Source of the DNA: Miscanthus floridulus
Taxonomy: Eukaryota > Streptophyta > Magnoliopsida > Poales > Poaceae
Direction: 5' to 3'
Assembly (NCBI RefSeq): GCF_019320115.1
Contig: NC_089583.1
Location: 78,881,928 to 78,945,927 of the forward strand
Length of the DNA stretch: 64,000 nt
Part shown: positions 32,598 through 44,342 of the stretch, in pieces
Layout of the letters: every line of letters starts with the position of its first letter
How positions within the stretch are numbered: the stretch's first letter is position 1
Program-made: the position numbers and the translations under genes
The notes under the pieces: generated by a model
Seen by the model: only the letters and a program-made list of their open reading frames with translations
Database searches by the model: none
What the model was told of the DNA's origin: nothing

Positions 32598-35199
32598 AGC
32601 AACTTTAGTTCCATAGGCTGCTACTACCTTTGTTTTTTTCTTGCAGGATGCAACTGTACACGACTTTTTTGCACACACTAAACAGCTTACTAATTGCATC
32701 TTTGCATGATAGAGGCTAGTACGTAGGCTGCGGCGTGCTACAGCTCATTGTGGTTGCAGTACTAGCGCTGCGATGGACATACACGAGCCACACACACGAC
32801 AATGAGACACACCTGCAGGCCTCGGTACTTCTTCTCACTGAGGTATATTTTCATCACGTGTTCTTTAGTTGAACGGAATTAAGTGCTATATTCCTGACAT
32901 GACATAGTGATTTATGTGCACACATCATTGAATCGATGTCTACAAGTTCTGGAGGAAGAGCTCCTGCGCGTCTGTGGACACTTTCTAAGGATAGGGAGAC
33001 AAGGACGACAAGGAAGAGGACGAGGAGGATGAGGAGCGCGGTTATGATGAGCTTGGTGAGTCTCAGCTCCAGGACGCTCCTTCGACTCAGCCTACGTAGG
33101 TTGCAGGAACTAGGCGACGTTGTCCGCCTTGTCCGTACATTCCAAGCACCGACACTCTTGGCCCCAAGGGTTAGGGTAAGACTAGGAGACATTGACGAGG
33201 ACTTGTAGGTTAGGACTATGTTACCAATTTAGAATTACAACTATTTGGACCGCATGGACTTTGCTTATTTTGCATGTCTGGAGCTTTGGACAATATGCAG
33301 TTACTTTGCTATAACTATTGGGACTATATGGACATTGTGAACTATTTAGATTATGCTAGACATGTTATGTTGGTTGTGATATTCTACATGGTTGTGTTGT
33401 GCTATTTGGATGACTAAATGTTTGGATCATATTATGATGTCTCTGTGTTTTAACTGTGGATGCTCCTGAAATAAGGGAAACTCTTGTGAATTTTTTCCGT
33501 GAATCATTCATTATACTATACGGCTAAAAAAGACACAAATGTAGTACATAGATTAAATGTTAATATATTTTTGGTACATTCCCTTTCTAAAAACTAAATA
33601 GTTTTCGTAACACCCATATAATAAATTATTTAAAGCATTGAACGTGTGGTCTAATCGTATCGTACACAGGCTTTGTAGATGAATCTAGGCTTTTCAGTAT
33701 CAATAAACGAATCTAGGCTTTGTGCGTGTTGAATTATGTAATACAGTACTTTGTTAGTTTTTATTTGCAGTACATTAACTTGTTTCGCTACCTCCACATT
33801 ATTAAATTGAATATTATGATCACAAATAATGAAATCGACGACACAATGAAAAGTTCAATACTTGGGCACATTAAACAACACAATAACGATAGAAGTACAT
33901 GTCGACAAACTAAATAACGTCCATACTTAAAGTGCATTACATGACAACACAATGCAAAGTCAAAAAATAGACAACATTGTTCATGAATAAACCATATAAC
34001 TAGCAAGTCATGAATGCAACGAAACCATTTTTCCTTAGGGCATCGGACGCGCACGCTCAAGCTTCTTCTCTCTCCTCCCTGTATGCCCCTGTACGCAGCA
34101 ACACACCTCCTTCCCTCCTCTTCCTTGTGCTCCTTTTCTACAGTCTCCTCTCTGCGTCTCCTATCGATCATCTCCTTGTCCTCTATCTTCCAACGCAACA
34201 GTTTCTACATCCATTCCTTGTCTTCTCTTAGTGTTGATCTACTGCTCAAAATCACATAGCGGTGGAGGGGTCTGCAATACATGCAAATGTTACACAACAA
34301 ATAATTCATGTATGATTTCATATGAAACAAAATAATTATTATACAACATCAATTTCTCACCATCTTGTTAATGCGACGCTAACGAAGTGTAGACTGAAAT
34401 GCAAAATTAGAACACATCCAATACATCTGCCTATATATGTTCTCTTCATCAGACTTGGCCATCTTGCAAGGATCACCGCAAAAACATATGGGCATAGGAA
34501 CACCACTAAACAGAGACAATGGGTCGAAGGCTTTGTAGAAACAATTTGAAACAATTTCGTTATAAAAAATTGAGACAAGATGCGCTGAGGTTATCGTGGT
34601 TTAGTAGCTTTTTGTTATAAAAAACAGAAACAATTTCGTTATAAAACAATTTGAAACAAAAAGAAACAATTTCATTATAAAAAACAGAGACAATGGGTCG
34701 AAGGCTTTGTAGAAACAATTTGAAACATTGATAGGAACACCACTAACCCATCCAGCCATACCTACAGTTCAAACAATTTCGTTATAAAAACTAAAGGCAA
34801 TGAACATTAAACCATAGACCTAGGGTTTTTCATTTGCTACACATCAATGAAACCCTAATATAACAAGATATGCTGAGGTTATTGTGGTTTAGTAGCTTTT
34901 TCACGTCTTGGTATCCTAAGGTTGCATATTACAAATATTAATAATCGCTTCAAAACCGTAGTAATGACGTACCTACGCCTACAAAATATACCTAACATAG
35001 AACAAATCAATGCGTAAAAAATAAGAAGGGGAGAGATGATACCTTGCTCTTGAAGATCTATGGATCAAATCAAAGTTTTCAAAGAGCAAATGGTGGATTT
35101 AAGAGATTGGACGGGTTAGAGAGAGGAAGAACCCGACAGGGAGGAGGAACAAATGAAACAAGCCTCGGATAGAAAAAGCCGGCCGTGGGTTTTGAATCC
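32598..35199. other. Transposon-derived and AT-rich sequence without an intact gene
   Basis: On the plus strand 33009-33180 one frame reads an acidic run and RGYDELGESQLQDAPS followed by stops, reminiscent of the C-terminal part of plant-mobile-domain proteins carried by some Mutator-like elements; this is a weak call. The rest is AT-rich. Blocks at 34490-34620 recur at 34680-34910. Confidence 0.35.
34490..34910. repeat. Local duplication
   Basis: ACAATGGGTCGAAGGCTTTG occurs at about 34519 and again at 34692. GAACACCACTAA and GAGGTTATCGTGGTTTAG-like blocks are also doubled (34498/34735 and 34587/34878), with different spacing. This suggests stepwise slippage or recombination, not one clean tandem event. 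Confidence 0.6.
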
Positions 35200-35430
35200 A
35201 GACTCAGCGCCGTGATGTATGGCGCCGAGGTACCTGCCACGTAAGAGCCACATCAGCTTCGACGAGAATAAGGGCCAGGCACCTCGGCGCCGTGAGTCAT
35301 GGCGCCGAGACGTGTAACCTCAACGCCGTGAATGACGACGCCGACCCCAGGGTCCAAAGTTGAGTTTACGTCGCCCAGGAGTCTAAACGTGAATTTTCTT
35401 AAAAAAAAGGGCCAAATTGAAAAAAAGTGG
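35200..35430. repeat. Three GGCGCC palindromes at the edge of a transposon fragment
   Basis: CAGCGCCGTGATGTATGGCG (35205), CTCGGCGCCGTGAGTCATGG (35283) and CAACGCCGTGAATGACGACG (35321) are imperfect copies of one palindromic module. They end in an A-rich tract and the block GGGCCAAATTGAAAAAAAG next to the broken zinc-finger gene. Confidence 0.55.
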
Positions 35431-35805
35431 GCCTGCCCCCGAGATGGCTGTGGTAGTCCGATTCACTGGTGCACTTGGCCTGGCAGAGTGTGCACGTCCA
35501 TCTGTTCTCCGGCACCTCCTCCTTGCCGTCCTGGCGAGTGTTCGTCGTGATGGTCTTGCTCCCAGCAGGCGTTGCTTGCATGCTAGGCTCAGGGCTGCTG
35601 CTCCTCGATGTTTGCAGTGCGGCAACATTTGACCGGTGCCACTTGCCAGCCAGATGTTCCTCAAGTTGGTGCTGGCTAACTGGGTTATTGTGGCAGACAG
35701 TGCAGCTCCATTGCCCGAGTGTCTTCTGTTTCTTCAAAGGTGAACTTGGGGCGGTCAACTTCCTCTTCACCCCAGCAGAAGTTCCTTCAGGTGTTGGCTG
35801 TTTAT

Positions 35806-37171
35806 AAGAGGAAAGTTTGTTTAGACTCCATAGCACTAGTGGGTAATACTGCATCTCAAAGCAAACAAACAAAAACATAATAAATTGGGAAGAATAGTGT
35901 ATGCAATTATGCACTGGCATGGATTTCGCGAAACTCACTCAATTGTAAGTTGATTGAATATGCTTGTGTTTGGTTCATGCATTGGGGGTGCATCTGATCT
36001 AAGCTTACTTTCAATTGTTCAAGTTAGTTCAATATATGGATCGTCATGTTTGGTTGCTTGTATAGGACTTGTGCAGTTTAAAAAGGACCCTTTGCCGGCA
36101 TTGCCTAGCAATTGGAAATTGGTCCTCACCCGTTGACTTGCCGCCCATTAGGAGAATGTCGACCCTTCTGCTCCCCACACCATACTACACCGGTACACCC
36201 TGACAAGCCCTCCGCTTCCTGTCCATGCCGCCGGGCGGGGATGGTGTCCCCGGGCGACAACCTCGGTGTGCAGTGTGCAGCAGCTCGCCAAGGTGCTCGC
36301 ATCGCTGGGTAAAAGAAAGGAACAGGGAGATAGAGGGATCCTGGCTTGCCTGATTTGGTACATTGTACTCCTAGTTTAGAAGAGGACAAAAGTCGGGAAG
36401 AAGAAGATGGCAATTGTGTTTGCTTGCTCCTCCATGGCTTGCTGCAGGCGCTGGGATTTGGGCTAGTGTCAATCTGCAGCTTGCTGATTTGAGAGATGGT
36501 GGAAGAGAGGATGGACAAAGGTGGAGTGGTGGTGATGCTCAGTTTGGAGAAGGTGCTGGTGGTGGTCAATCTGCAGGTTGTAGTGGTTCTGCTGAGATCG
36601 ATGTAGAAGGAAAAGCTGCTGCCTTGCAATGTCGGAGAAGAACAAGAGGTGATAGATTTTCATATCACCCAAAGAAGGTGACCACATGTACTACAAGTCA
36701 GGCAACCAAATACAACTTGCCTATGCAGATCAACCAAATACCAGCTCATAGCATACATTTATGATGTGGCTTGAGCTATGCTACATAAGGCGCAATGTAG
36801 ACTTATCACCTAGAGCAAGCAACCAATCACACCCTATAGGACCCCTTTCAATGTTTAGGGAAAGATGTGACCACGAGATGAAAATTTGAAAACAACCTAC
36901 CTCTTTGGCTCTTTTAAGTCTACAAGGACTAAGGAATGTCAAAAGGCTTACTTTATTTTGTTCCATTTACATCAGGCATATGCTACCAACTCTTTTGGAC
37001 TAGGAATGTTTTACTGAATCTTTACATGATTACCAATGGCTCCTAAGTACTTATGATTGCAACAAGTATTTGATGGCGAAACGAGAAATGTTCAGGACAT
37101 AAATAATGTATTGCAAGTTCGCAACAAATATGACATCGTGGACAAATTAGTCTTAGCAAACGTGAGCCTAC
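35806..37171 (-). other. Large intron or inserted sequence of the zinc-finger pseudogene
   Basis: The stretch has a GC-rich part at 36130-36310 and TGGTGGTGAT-like repeats near 36530, but no exon with recognisable homology. It may contain an unrecognised insertion. Confidence 0.35.
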
Positions 37172-37235
37172 CTCGTTGAACTCTGTACTCTTCTGCTCAT
37201 TGTTTGCTGCATTTTCCTGATCCACCGGCTTGTAC

Positions 37236-37327
37236 TGAAGATGCTGATGCATGGGTTTCTTTATGCAATCCTCAATGGCAAAGTCTATGCTGATGCATGG
37301 GTTTCTTTATGCAATCCTCAATGGCAA
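37236..37327. repeat. 46-bp tandem duplication in exon 3 of the zinc-finger pseudogene
   Basis: The unit GCTGATGCATGGGTTTCTTT continuing to GGCAAAGTCTAT occurs twice in direct contact and is identical by eye. Because 46 is not a multiple of three, it shifts the reading frame. Confidence 0.85.
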
Positions 37328-38466
37328 AGTCTATGGCCTTCCGACCCTCACTGCTTTGGTTCTTGGTCTCGTGCGATGCCTTCATGTTATGAACATCCTC
37401 CACACCCATCTTTTCCCAAACAACGGCCTGTTGGTGTCCTGATGATGGCCGCATCTGATTGATACCGGCTTTGGCTGCCACTGGAGTCTGCTTGCTTGGT
37501 GAATGACACAGTTCGAAATAGCCGTTAAATGGATGTGTCCTCACCCCAGATGACCTTCACGCTTGATGCTGCTCGGCATCATTGCCTGACCTTGTCTGCT
37601 CAGGTGCATGCTGTATGAAATAAAGTTTGTTTAGACTTTAGGCTTAACAGCATTGATAAATGAAAAAAAAATCTCCAACATTGCAAGAATGTGGAGGGAA
37701 CAAGCAACCTATAGACTGGTATGATTGTCCGTTGCCTGTACTTATGATCAACTGTAAACTTCACATCACAGGTCAACTAACAAAGTACTGTTGTTTTCAA
37801 CAATGCTAGATAACTCAGATGGTAATTTTAAGATGCTCAGGAAAGTAGAGTACCGGTGACCGCTCCACATGTGGGTACACTGGAGGCGCCCTGACCGCCG
37901 TGGAGCTCCCACAGCCACAAGGGCACGGCTGGCGGAGAGGCGCTTCCCAGGAAGGCACCGACGGCGTCCAGCGACGCGAGTAATCATGTGACCATGGGAG
38001 TGCTGACACAGGACTGTTGTTGTAGCCGCCGGCGGTAAGGCCCATGGCGCGCTCAGTCTCCATGAGCTCGCGCAAGATCATGTCCTGGTGCATGAATCCC
38101 TTGTGCAGCTCCAACAGCAGTTCCTGCCTCCTTGTCAGCAGCGCGGCGTCTACCCCTGATGTATTGGCGTCACCTGCTAACCGATAGCAAGAGCATTATC
38201 GTCAGATAAACAGGATTAGATGAAACATTTACATTTTTTCCTACCAAATTGCACGCATCGTCATTTTTGGTGTCAAGAGAAAACCCAAATTCTTTTTGAT
38301 GAGATCATCAGATATCTCTACGATCACCATCGATCTGAAGTTCAGAACATCAAGCGATATCGCGAAGCAATTCAAAGAAACGATTGAACTAATGCAAAAA
38401 TATTGGGGCAATCTACGAATCAAGAAACACATAAAAGAAAAGTCGTTTTTTTGTTTCGCTGCCTAA

Positions 38467-38649
38467 GGTGCCGTTTGGTTACCTTAGGATTTTAAGAACC
38501 CAGATAAAAAAATCTCATCTCAAAATCCTAAAATCACATCCAAACTGGCTAGGATTCTAGTGGACCTTTACATACATACACGTAATCCAATAAAACACAT
38601 CAGATTTTTTTAATCTGGATTCTAAAAATCCAATGATCCAAACAGGACC
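38467..38649. mobile_element. MITE, PIF/Harbinger-like, TSD TAA
   Basis: The ends GGTGCCGTTTGG and CCAAACAGGACC are inverted, with TAA at both flanks (38464-38466, 38650-38652). It lies in intron 1 of the zinc-finger pseudogene. Confidence 0.65.
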
Positions 38650-38665
38650 TAAACAGAAATAAAGA

Positions 38666-39037
38666 GCCTGCTTGGTTGGGTTCAAAAAATGCCCGACCAA
38701 AATCATGACAAGCCAAAACTTAGGCTTACTAAAATCAAGATTTATCAAAGTTAGGGCGATAATGTAGACATGTATTTGATTGAGTATCATGACATAGCAG
38801 CAATCCCATTTCGATTGAATAAGGTTCCAGTGACTTCGCCGTGATTTTGGCCATAGAAATTGGTGTGCCAATCTTTGGCAGAGAATCGATCAATAGCCAA
38901 AAGTTGCAGGTATGTCTTAATTGGTTGGGCAAGTTGTGGAACGGTGTGCCAATCTTTGGTAACGAATCGATCAATAGCCAAAAGTTGCAGGTATGTCTTA
39001 ATTGGTTGGGCAAGTTCTGGAACGCAACCAAGCAGGC
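38666..39037. mobile_element. MITE with GCCTGCTTGGTTG ends and an internal 81-bp duplication
   Basis: The terminal inverted repeats GCCTGCTTGGTTG and CAACCAAGCAGGC are perfect over 13 bp. Two copies of an 81-bp unit lie in tandem at 38862-38942 and 38943-39023 with three or four differences. It lies in intron 1 of the zinc-finger pseudogene, 17 bp from the MITE at 38467-38649. Confidence 0.7.
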
Positions 39038-39224
39038 CCAAAATCCTCCTTTCTGTGGGAAAAAAAGACATCCATATGAAACATCAAAGCAGTGGCGAGA
39101 TTTGAGTAGTACCGTGACCGTGCGGCTGCGGCGGCGCCGGAGGGTCGGGGAAGCGGCGGAGACGGCCGCTTTCTTCGTCGTCGGCTGCTGCGGTGGTGGG
39201 TCGGCTGCGGAAGGCGAACTCCAT

Positions 39225-40115
39225 TGCGGTTCTGCGGAGGGATCGATTTGGTAACGGCGCAGAGAAGTGGGGGAAGGGTTTTGCGCTGGAAACCGAAACA
39301 GGGGGAGGGACGAGAGAGGTTACAGATTTCGATTTATGGTGAGCGAAACGGTTCTCTTTCTCTCTGGGATGGATATTACGGAAGTCACGCGATTACAGTG
39401 CACTAGCATTGATTTCTTTCTCTCTCTCTCTTTTTACAGACGCCCGAGGAGGCGTTCTTGGGCGTGGCTTCTGCCAAGTTTTTTTTTCCCAAAAAAAGCA
39501 AAATGTACGTGTATTAATAATAGAACAGAGAAAAAAATACACTTTTGATTTTAATATTAGAGATAAGATTAGATATAGATAGAGGTATATATATAGAAGA
39601 AAAAATATCCATGGGTCGCAATGAGAGGAAATAAAATAGTTACGTTCCTAGCCTAATAAACATATAAACATGGTCCAAATCTCAGATGATAGCTTGATTT
39701 ATGAGTTACAAATCACATTACTACCTTTCTATAAACAACTATTTTCTATAATGTATTAATGCTTATTAGATATATGTTTTATTAATATTTTTCAAAACTA
39801 GAATAATTTTCTAGCGGAGGCAGAACATTTTCCTTCAAGATCTAGAATGGTAAAACAATTATTTTGGTTTCTCAAGTGTGGCCTGGCTCAATTCCGTCCA
39901 TTAATTTTTAAAATGTTCATTTTAGTCATTCAAATTTTCTTTTAGAGTCATTTCATTCTAGAACTTTCAAAGTGGTCATTTGAGTTCTTATAAACTTTAT
40001 ATTTTAGACTCAATTTCATTTATAAAACTATCAGAGTGCATTTTAGTCCTTAAGCTTCTATCTTCAGCTCAACTTTGTCCCTCATCGTATGTGGAATGTC
40101 ATGATATCGTGCATG
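39225..40115. other. Upstream of the zinc-finger pseudogene; dispersed-repeat fragment at 39830-40085
   Basis: There is AT-rich intergenic sequence with a pyrimidine (CT) run at 39415-39430. The part at 39830-40085 reads like 59060-59295 in opposite orientation (blocks such as AAAGTGGTCATTT, TTTTAGTCCTTAA and TCTAGAATGGTAAAA). Confidence 0.4.
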
Positions 40116-40123
40116 GCCAGCTT

Positions 40124-40804
40124 TAAGGATGGCAATGGGTAAATCCCCATCAGGTATGGCCACCCTAGACCCATCCCCGCTATAAAAATTTGGTACCACC
40201 AGAATACTCATACCCGCCATGGGTGGGGAATTTTCCCCAGACCCATACCCGGCCGGGTAAATCATACCCGGCGGGTCACCCGTACCCGCCGATAATTTAT
40301 TCACGCACATGAAAATCAACAATTCAACAGCAACCACCACTAACCAGAGCACATAAAATTAGATAAATAATAGCATATAATAATATCTTCTGCAACCAGC
40401 AGTCACATTACACCATCACACAAAGTCATTCTGTCATAAATCATTATATTACGACGCACTTTACTCACACGCCTATTTTTTCGGCGGCGGGACCGTGGGA
40501 GGCCAGACGTCAAGCCTCCCTCGAGAGGTCGAGGGCTCCAGCGGCCAAGTCGCCAGGCGGGACCGACGGGTGAACCTAGGGTTTTACATGGGCTAGTGGG
40601 CTTATTTAGTTTTGGACCGGGTATTTTTCACCCATGGGTAAACGGGTAAGGGAATTGCTGGAACATACCCACACCCGCGTACCCGATGGGTGAAGGGTTT
40701 GGTCCATTTACGTACCCGTGGGTAGTGTGTTTAGTCCATATTTAGACCCTAATAGAGTAAATACCCATCGGGTATCGGGTCGTGGGTCCCCATTGCCATC
40801 TTTA
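40124..40804. mobile_element. Non-autonomous hAT element, 681 bp, TSD GCCAGCTT
   Basis: The ends TAAGGATGGCAATGGG and CCCCATTGCCATCTTTA are inverted repeats. A perfect 8-bp duplication GCCAGCTT flanks the element (40116-40123, 40805-40812), the length expected for hAT. The interior has many CCCGGGTA- and TACCCGC-type subterminal motifs and no transposase. Confidence 0.88.
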
Positions 40805-40812
40805 GCCAGCTT

Positions 40813-41571
40813 CAGCACCACCCATGATTCAAGATAGTAGGGCATCGTTAGACATCAGTGTCCTTGGCATTATCCCCAACAATCAAATTAGATAGCACAC
40901 TTTTGACATTTGCATTCATATTTTAAAATAAATATAAATATAGATCAGAATATCCTCGAATGTGAATGATCCGATGGTTAATATCCACATCATATTATTT
41001 CATTATAATTATTTTTTTCATTTTAGTAACTAAATAATATTTTTTTAGTTTGGAAAAACATATTATTTTAATACACAATTGGTTATTAGTTGAGTTTGAC
41101 GCTAGCTAAGGAAAAACTTGTAGATGTGTTGATGTTCTAATTTATCATTGTACTCATAGATACTAAATAGCATTCTAGTGCGCATTTAGTGGTACTACGT
41201 GTTTCTCGCATATCGTAGGCTAGAGTCTTCTAATCTCTTTCTTTTTGTGTGTACGGGTGTACACGCGCGTGTATGGGTGTGGTATGAGTGTGGCTTGTGT
41301 ACGTCCTGTTGTACCTTCTAAAAAATGCTCCCAAGAAATAATGTAGTAGGATATATATAAAAATAATATCGTTACAAGGTAACATTTAAAATTAAAGATA
41401 TATGGCGCGCCGAATCAGCGGCCTCCCAGAGTGTCCACGTACGTTCTATTTAGCTGGTGCGTTAGATATAAATTCCACGACTCAGATGAAGCGCGTCATA
41501 ATCAGCCTTCCTCCATGCGTTCGGCGCAGATGAAGATGCGGCGCAGGAGTTCTGCCATGGGCGGGCGGGTC
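40813..41571. other. AT-rich intergenic sequence
   Basis: No gene or clear element is recognised. The composition turns GC-rich at about 41400. Confidence 0.4.
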
Positions 41572-41889
41572 CGGCGCAGCGGCCACGGGCACAGGAGGCC
41601 CCCAGCGCGGGCGAGGCCTCGTTCATGCTGCCGGCGTGCGTCCTCACCTAGGGAGGGCCCCACGCGGAGGTGGCGCGGAGGCGCGGGGAGAGCACGCAAC
41701 GGGCATGGTGACGCCGCGCTACGGCGGGTTCGGCGCAGCGGCCACCGGCACAGGAGGCTCCCAGCGTGGGCGAGGCCTCGCTCACGCTGCCGGCGTGCGC
41801 CCTCACCTAGGGCGGGCCCCACGTGGAGGTGGCGCGGAGGCGCGGGGGGGAGCACGCAGCGGTCGTGGTGGCACAGCGGCGGGGGCCGA
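41572..41889 (+). repeat. 159-bp GC-rich tandem duplication upstream of the epimerase copy
   Basis: CGGCGCAGCGGCCAC starts copies at 41572 and 41731. The 159-bp spacing equals 53 codons, so the frame (arginine-rich, RRSGH repeats) stays open through both copies and into the epimerase start. No such segment is expected in the family, so it may not be translated. Confidence 0.75.
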
Positions 41890-41985
41890 GCGCGTGGTGC
41901 GGCGGCGCGGCGAGCAGTGGTGGGCTCCCACGCGGAGGCAGAGGCGGCGTTGCTGCTGCGGCGCGCGGCGGGTGTCAAGCAACTC

Positions 41986-43049
41986 ATGCCGGCATCGTCG
42001 CACCTGCTCTTCTACGCCATCGTGCTCGCCACGCTCACGCTCGTCGTGCTCTTCGTCGTGCACTACCCGTCCCTGCTCTCCCACTCCTTTAGCCTCTCCA
42101 CGTTGCCCACGTCCGGCTCCGGCTCCTCCTCCTCTTCCTCCTCGCTGCGGTCTCGGCACTCGCACCGGAGCCTGCTAGGCTTAGGGACATCGTCGTCGTA
42201 CGGGTGGGGCGCGGCGTGGTAGCGGGAGGTGCGGCGCAGCGTGAGGCCACGGTAGGACGGGGCACTGTCCGTGGTCGTCACGGGCGCCGCGGGCTTCGTG
42301 GGCTTGCACTGCTCGCTGGCGCTCTGCGCTCACGGCGACGACGTGCTCGGCCTCGACAACTTCAACGCCTACTATGACCCGTCCTTGAAGCACGCGCGAT
42401 AGCGTCTGCTGGCGTGCCGCGGCGTGGTGGTGCTGGACGCCGATGTCAACGACGCCGCACTACTGGAGCGGCTCCTGTCCGTGGTGCCATTCACGCACGA
42501 GCTGCACCTCGCGGCCTAGGCGGCCGTGCGCGATGTGATGCGGGCGCCGCAGGTGTACGTGGCCTCCAACATCGCGGCCCTCGTCACGCTCTTCGAGCCT
42601 ACGGCAAGGCACGCTGACCCGCAGCCGGCGGTTGTGTGAGCGTCGTCGTTGTCGATGTACGGGCTCAACACTGAGCCGCCTTTCCCCGAGGACCATTGCA
42701 TGGCCCGCCCCGCGTCGCTGTACGCGGCCACCAAGAAGGCCGGCGAGGCCATCGCGCACGTGTACAACCACATCTACGGGCTCTCCATACCGGCCTACGA
42801 TTCTTCACCGTCTATGGCCCGTGGGGACGCTCCGACATGGCCTACTTCTCATTCGCCCGCAGCATCATCGCCGGTGAGCCCATCACGTTGTTCCGCACCG
42901 CCCACGGCGCCGACGCGTGCCGTGACTTCACCTACATTGACGACATCGTTAGGGGCTACCTCAGTGCGCTCGACACGACCGGTGAGAGCACGGGCTCCAA
43001 GTCTGGCAAGAAGCGCGGGCCTGTGCTGCGCCGCATGTTTACATCTTAG
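41986..43049 (+). pseudogene. UDP-glucuronate 4-epimerase (GAE family), intronless pseudogene
   Basis: A start MPASSHLLFYAIVL leads into a hydrophobic anchor (LATLTLVVLFVVHYPSLL), then a serine-rich linker, the Rossmann glycine motif VTGAAGFVG, DNFNAYYDPSL, and the catalytic YAATKKAGEAIAH. These enzymes are Golgi type II membrane proteins that convert UDP-glucuronate to UDP-galacturonate for pectin; they are normally intronless and about 430-450 residues long. This copy has several in-frame stops (about 42220-42640), a frameshift near 42790 (the other frame continues with GRSDMAYFSFARSI), and ends near 43049 about 90-100 residues short. The usual YG motif before the catalytic lysine is preserved as SMYGLN. 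It is non-functional. Confidence 0.85.
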
Positions 43050-44342
43050 TTTATCGTATTTTACTATTTTAGTTCTAGGGTAAATTTGATTTACAGTTGT
43101 TGAAAGTAACATTAATGGTCTGACAATGTATGTTCTTGTAATTTATCGACTCGACCACCGCTTAGCACATGGATCACAGCAAGTGCTGCTTTCATAGCTA
43201 TACCAGGAACCTATCGCAACTCGCAAGGAGAAATTTGGAAGGCTGTGTAATCGCAATCATGCATGCACCACTCGGGCCTAACGTGTTCGTAGCAATGCAT
43301 TGCATCCGACATTGGTAGTATGCGCTGCTAGATTAGTGGCGTGCCTGAGGTGCATCTTATTGAAGGTACCTGCTATTAACAGTACCAACATTTACTCAAG
43401 TACCCCATCCTTGTCGTGCATATTGTTCACCTAACCATGGGTTTATGTCCACCGGCAATACTACACCTGGCCAGGCTTCTCTATTTATATGGCAGGTTGA
43501 TTTTTTCCCCTGACCCTTTGGAGCTCAATTTTGTTTGGGTGGGGGTGGGGTGGGGCTGTGTTGCTTCTCAAGACCAATTAACTTCTTCCCTTTCTATACA
43601 GTGCTTTCTTGTTAAGGGATGGAAGGCTGGGGCCAGCTGGAGCTTTGTAACTGGAAAGGACCAAAATTACTTGAATAGTTACCTAAATAGTTAGCTAAAA
43701 AATGAAATATCTAGAATAACCTTGCCTATATAAAAATTGAGCCGCGTAAGCGCGAAGAAGTGGTGTGACAACTTTCCGTGCCTTGTACTTGCATGACACA
43801 CAAACATAGAAAGGGATGGACCCCTTCTGTGTAAGCCACGAAGGGGGAAGGGTTCCCCTGATTACAGGATGTTGGTAGATTTTTCTTTATTTTCTTACAT
43901 CATTTGTTTATTCGTTGAATAAAAAAACAATAAATCAAAGGCTCAGATTGCGTTGAAGTATTACCTCTTACTAGGTAATGGGTGCAGTGTACCATAGCAT
44001 TGCCCACTAAAATCTATTCTCATGTTTTAATATTTGAGCAAAGAAGGCCACTCATGAATCCACGACAACATAGAAGTAAGCTGTCTCTCTCCATCATTAG
44101 CTTGATCCATAAGATCCTAGCAACTGTGCATTGTGCTGCTCCGTCCCTTCACAAACCATTTAGTGGTACATAAAAAAATTAGAGCTTCGTTGGTAACATA
44201 GGCATGATAAGTGTCAGGATCTCATCATCAGCTACAATGTTTGTACATCTATTGACTTCAAATAGCATGTCTCAAGCGACTATCCTGATGTGCGTCCATC
44301 TGCTTATGAAAACCTGGGGTTGTTTGTACATTTAAAATAAGA
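43050..44342. other. Intergenic sequence
   Basis: I see no gene, RNA gene or element border here. The missing C-terminal part of the epimerase is not found. Confidence 0.4.

Larger units (their letters stand above)
35425..39224 (-). pseudogene. C2H2 (JAZ/U1-like) zinc-finger protein gene, broken
   Basis: Recognisable exons are 39224-39113 (start MEFAFRSRP), 38173-37854, 37610-37172 and 35797 to about 35425. The first two joins are GT-AG and in phase. The N-terminal part has a helical region (RRQELLLELHKGFMHQDMIL) like that of plant proteins that pair MEF-type starts with C-terminal U1-like fingers. The last exon has one complete finger (WSCTVC through HLAGKWH) and half of a second (WTCTLC through HSHLGG). 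Damage: a TGA at 37559-37557, a 46-bp tandem duplication at about 37236-37327 that shifts the frame, and loss of the 3' end, which runs into transposon sequence at about 35430. Such proteins probably bind RNA, but this is inference. Splicing around the lesions cannot be excluded. Confidence 0.6.

Noticed and set aside
33788..34198. Minus-strand 136-codon frame rich in R and E
   Set aside because: Low complexity, no homologous motif, and it arises from a pyrimidine-rich tract. No splice or promoter support.
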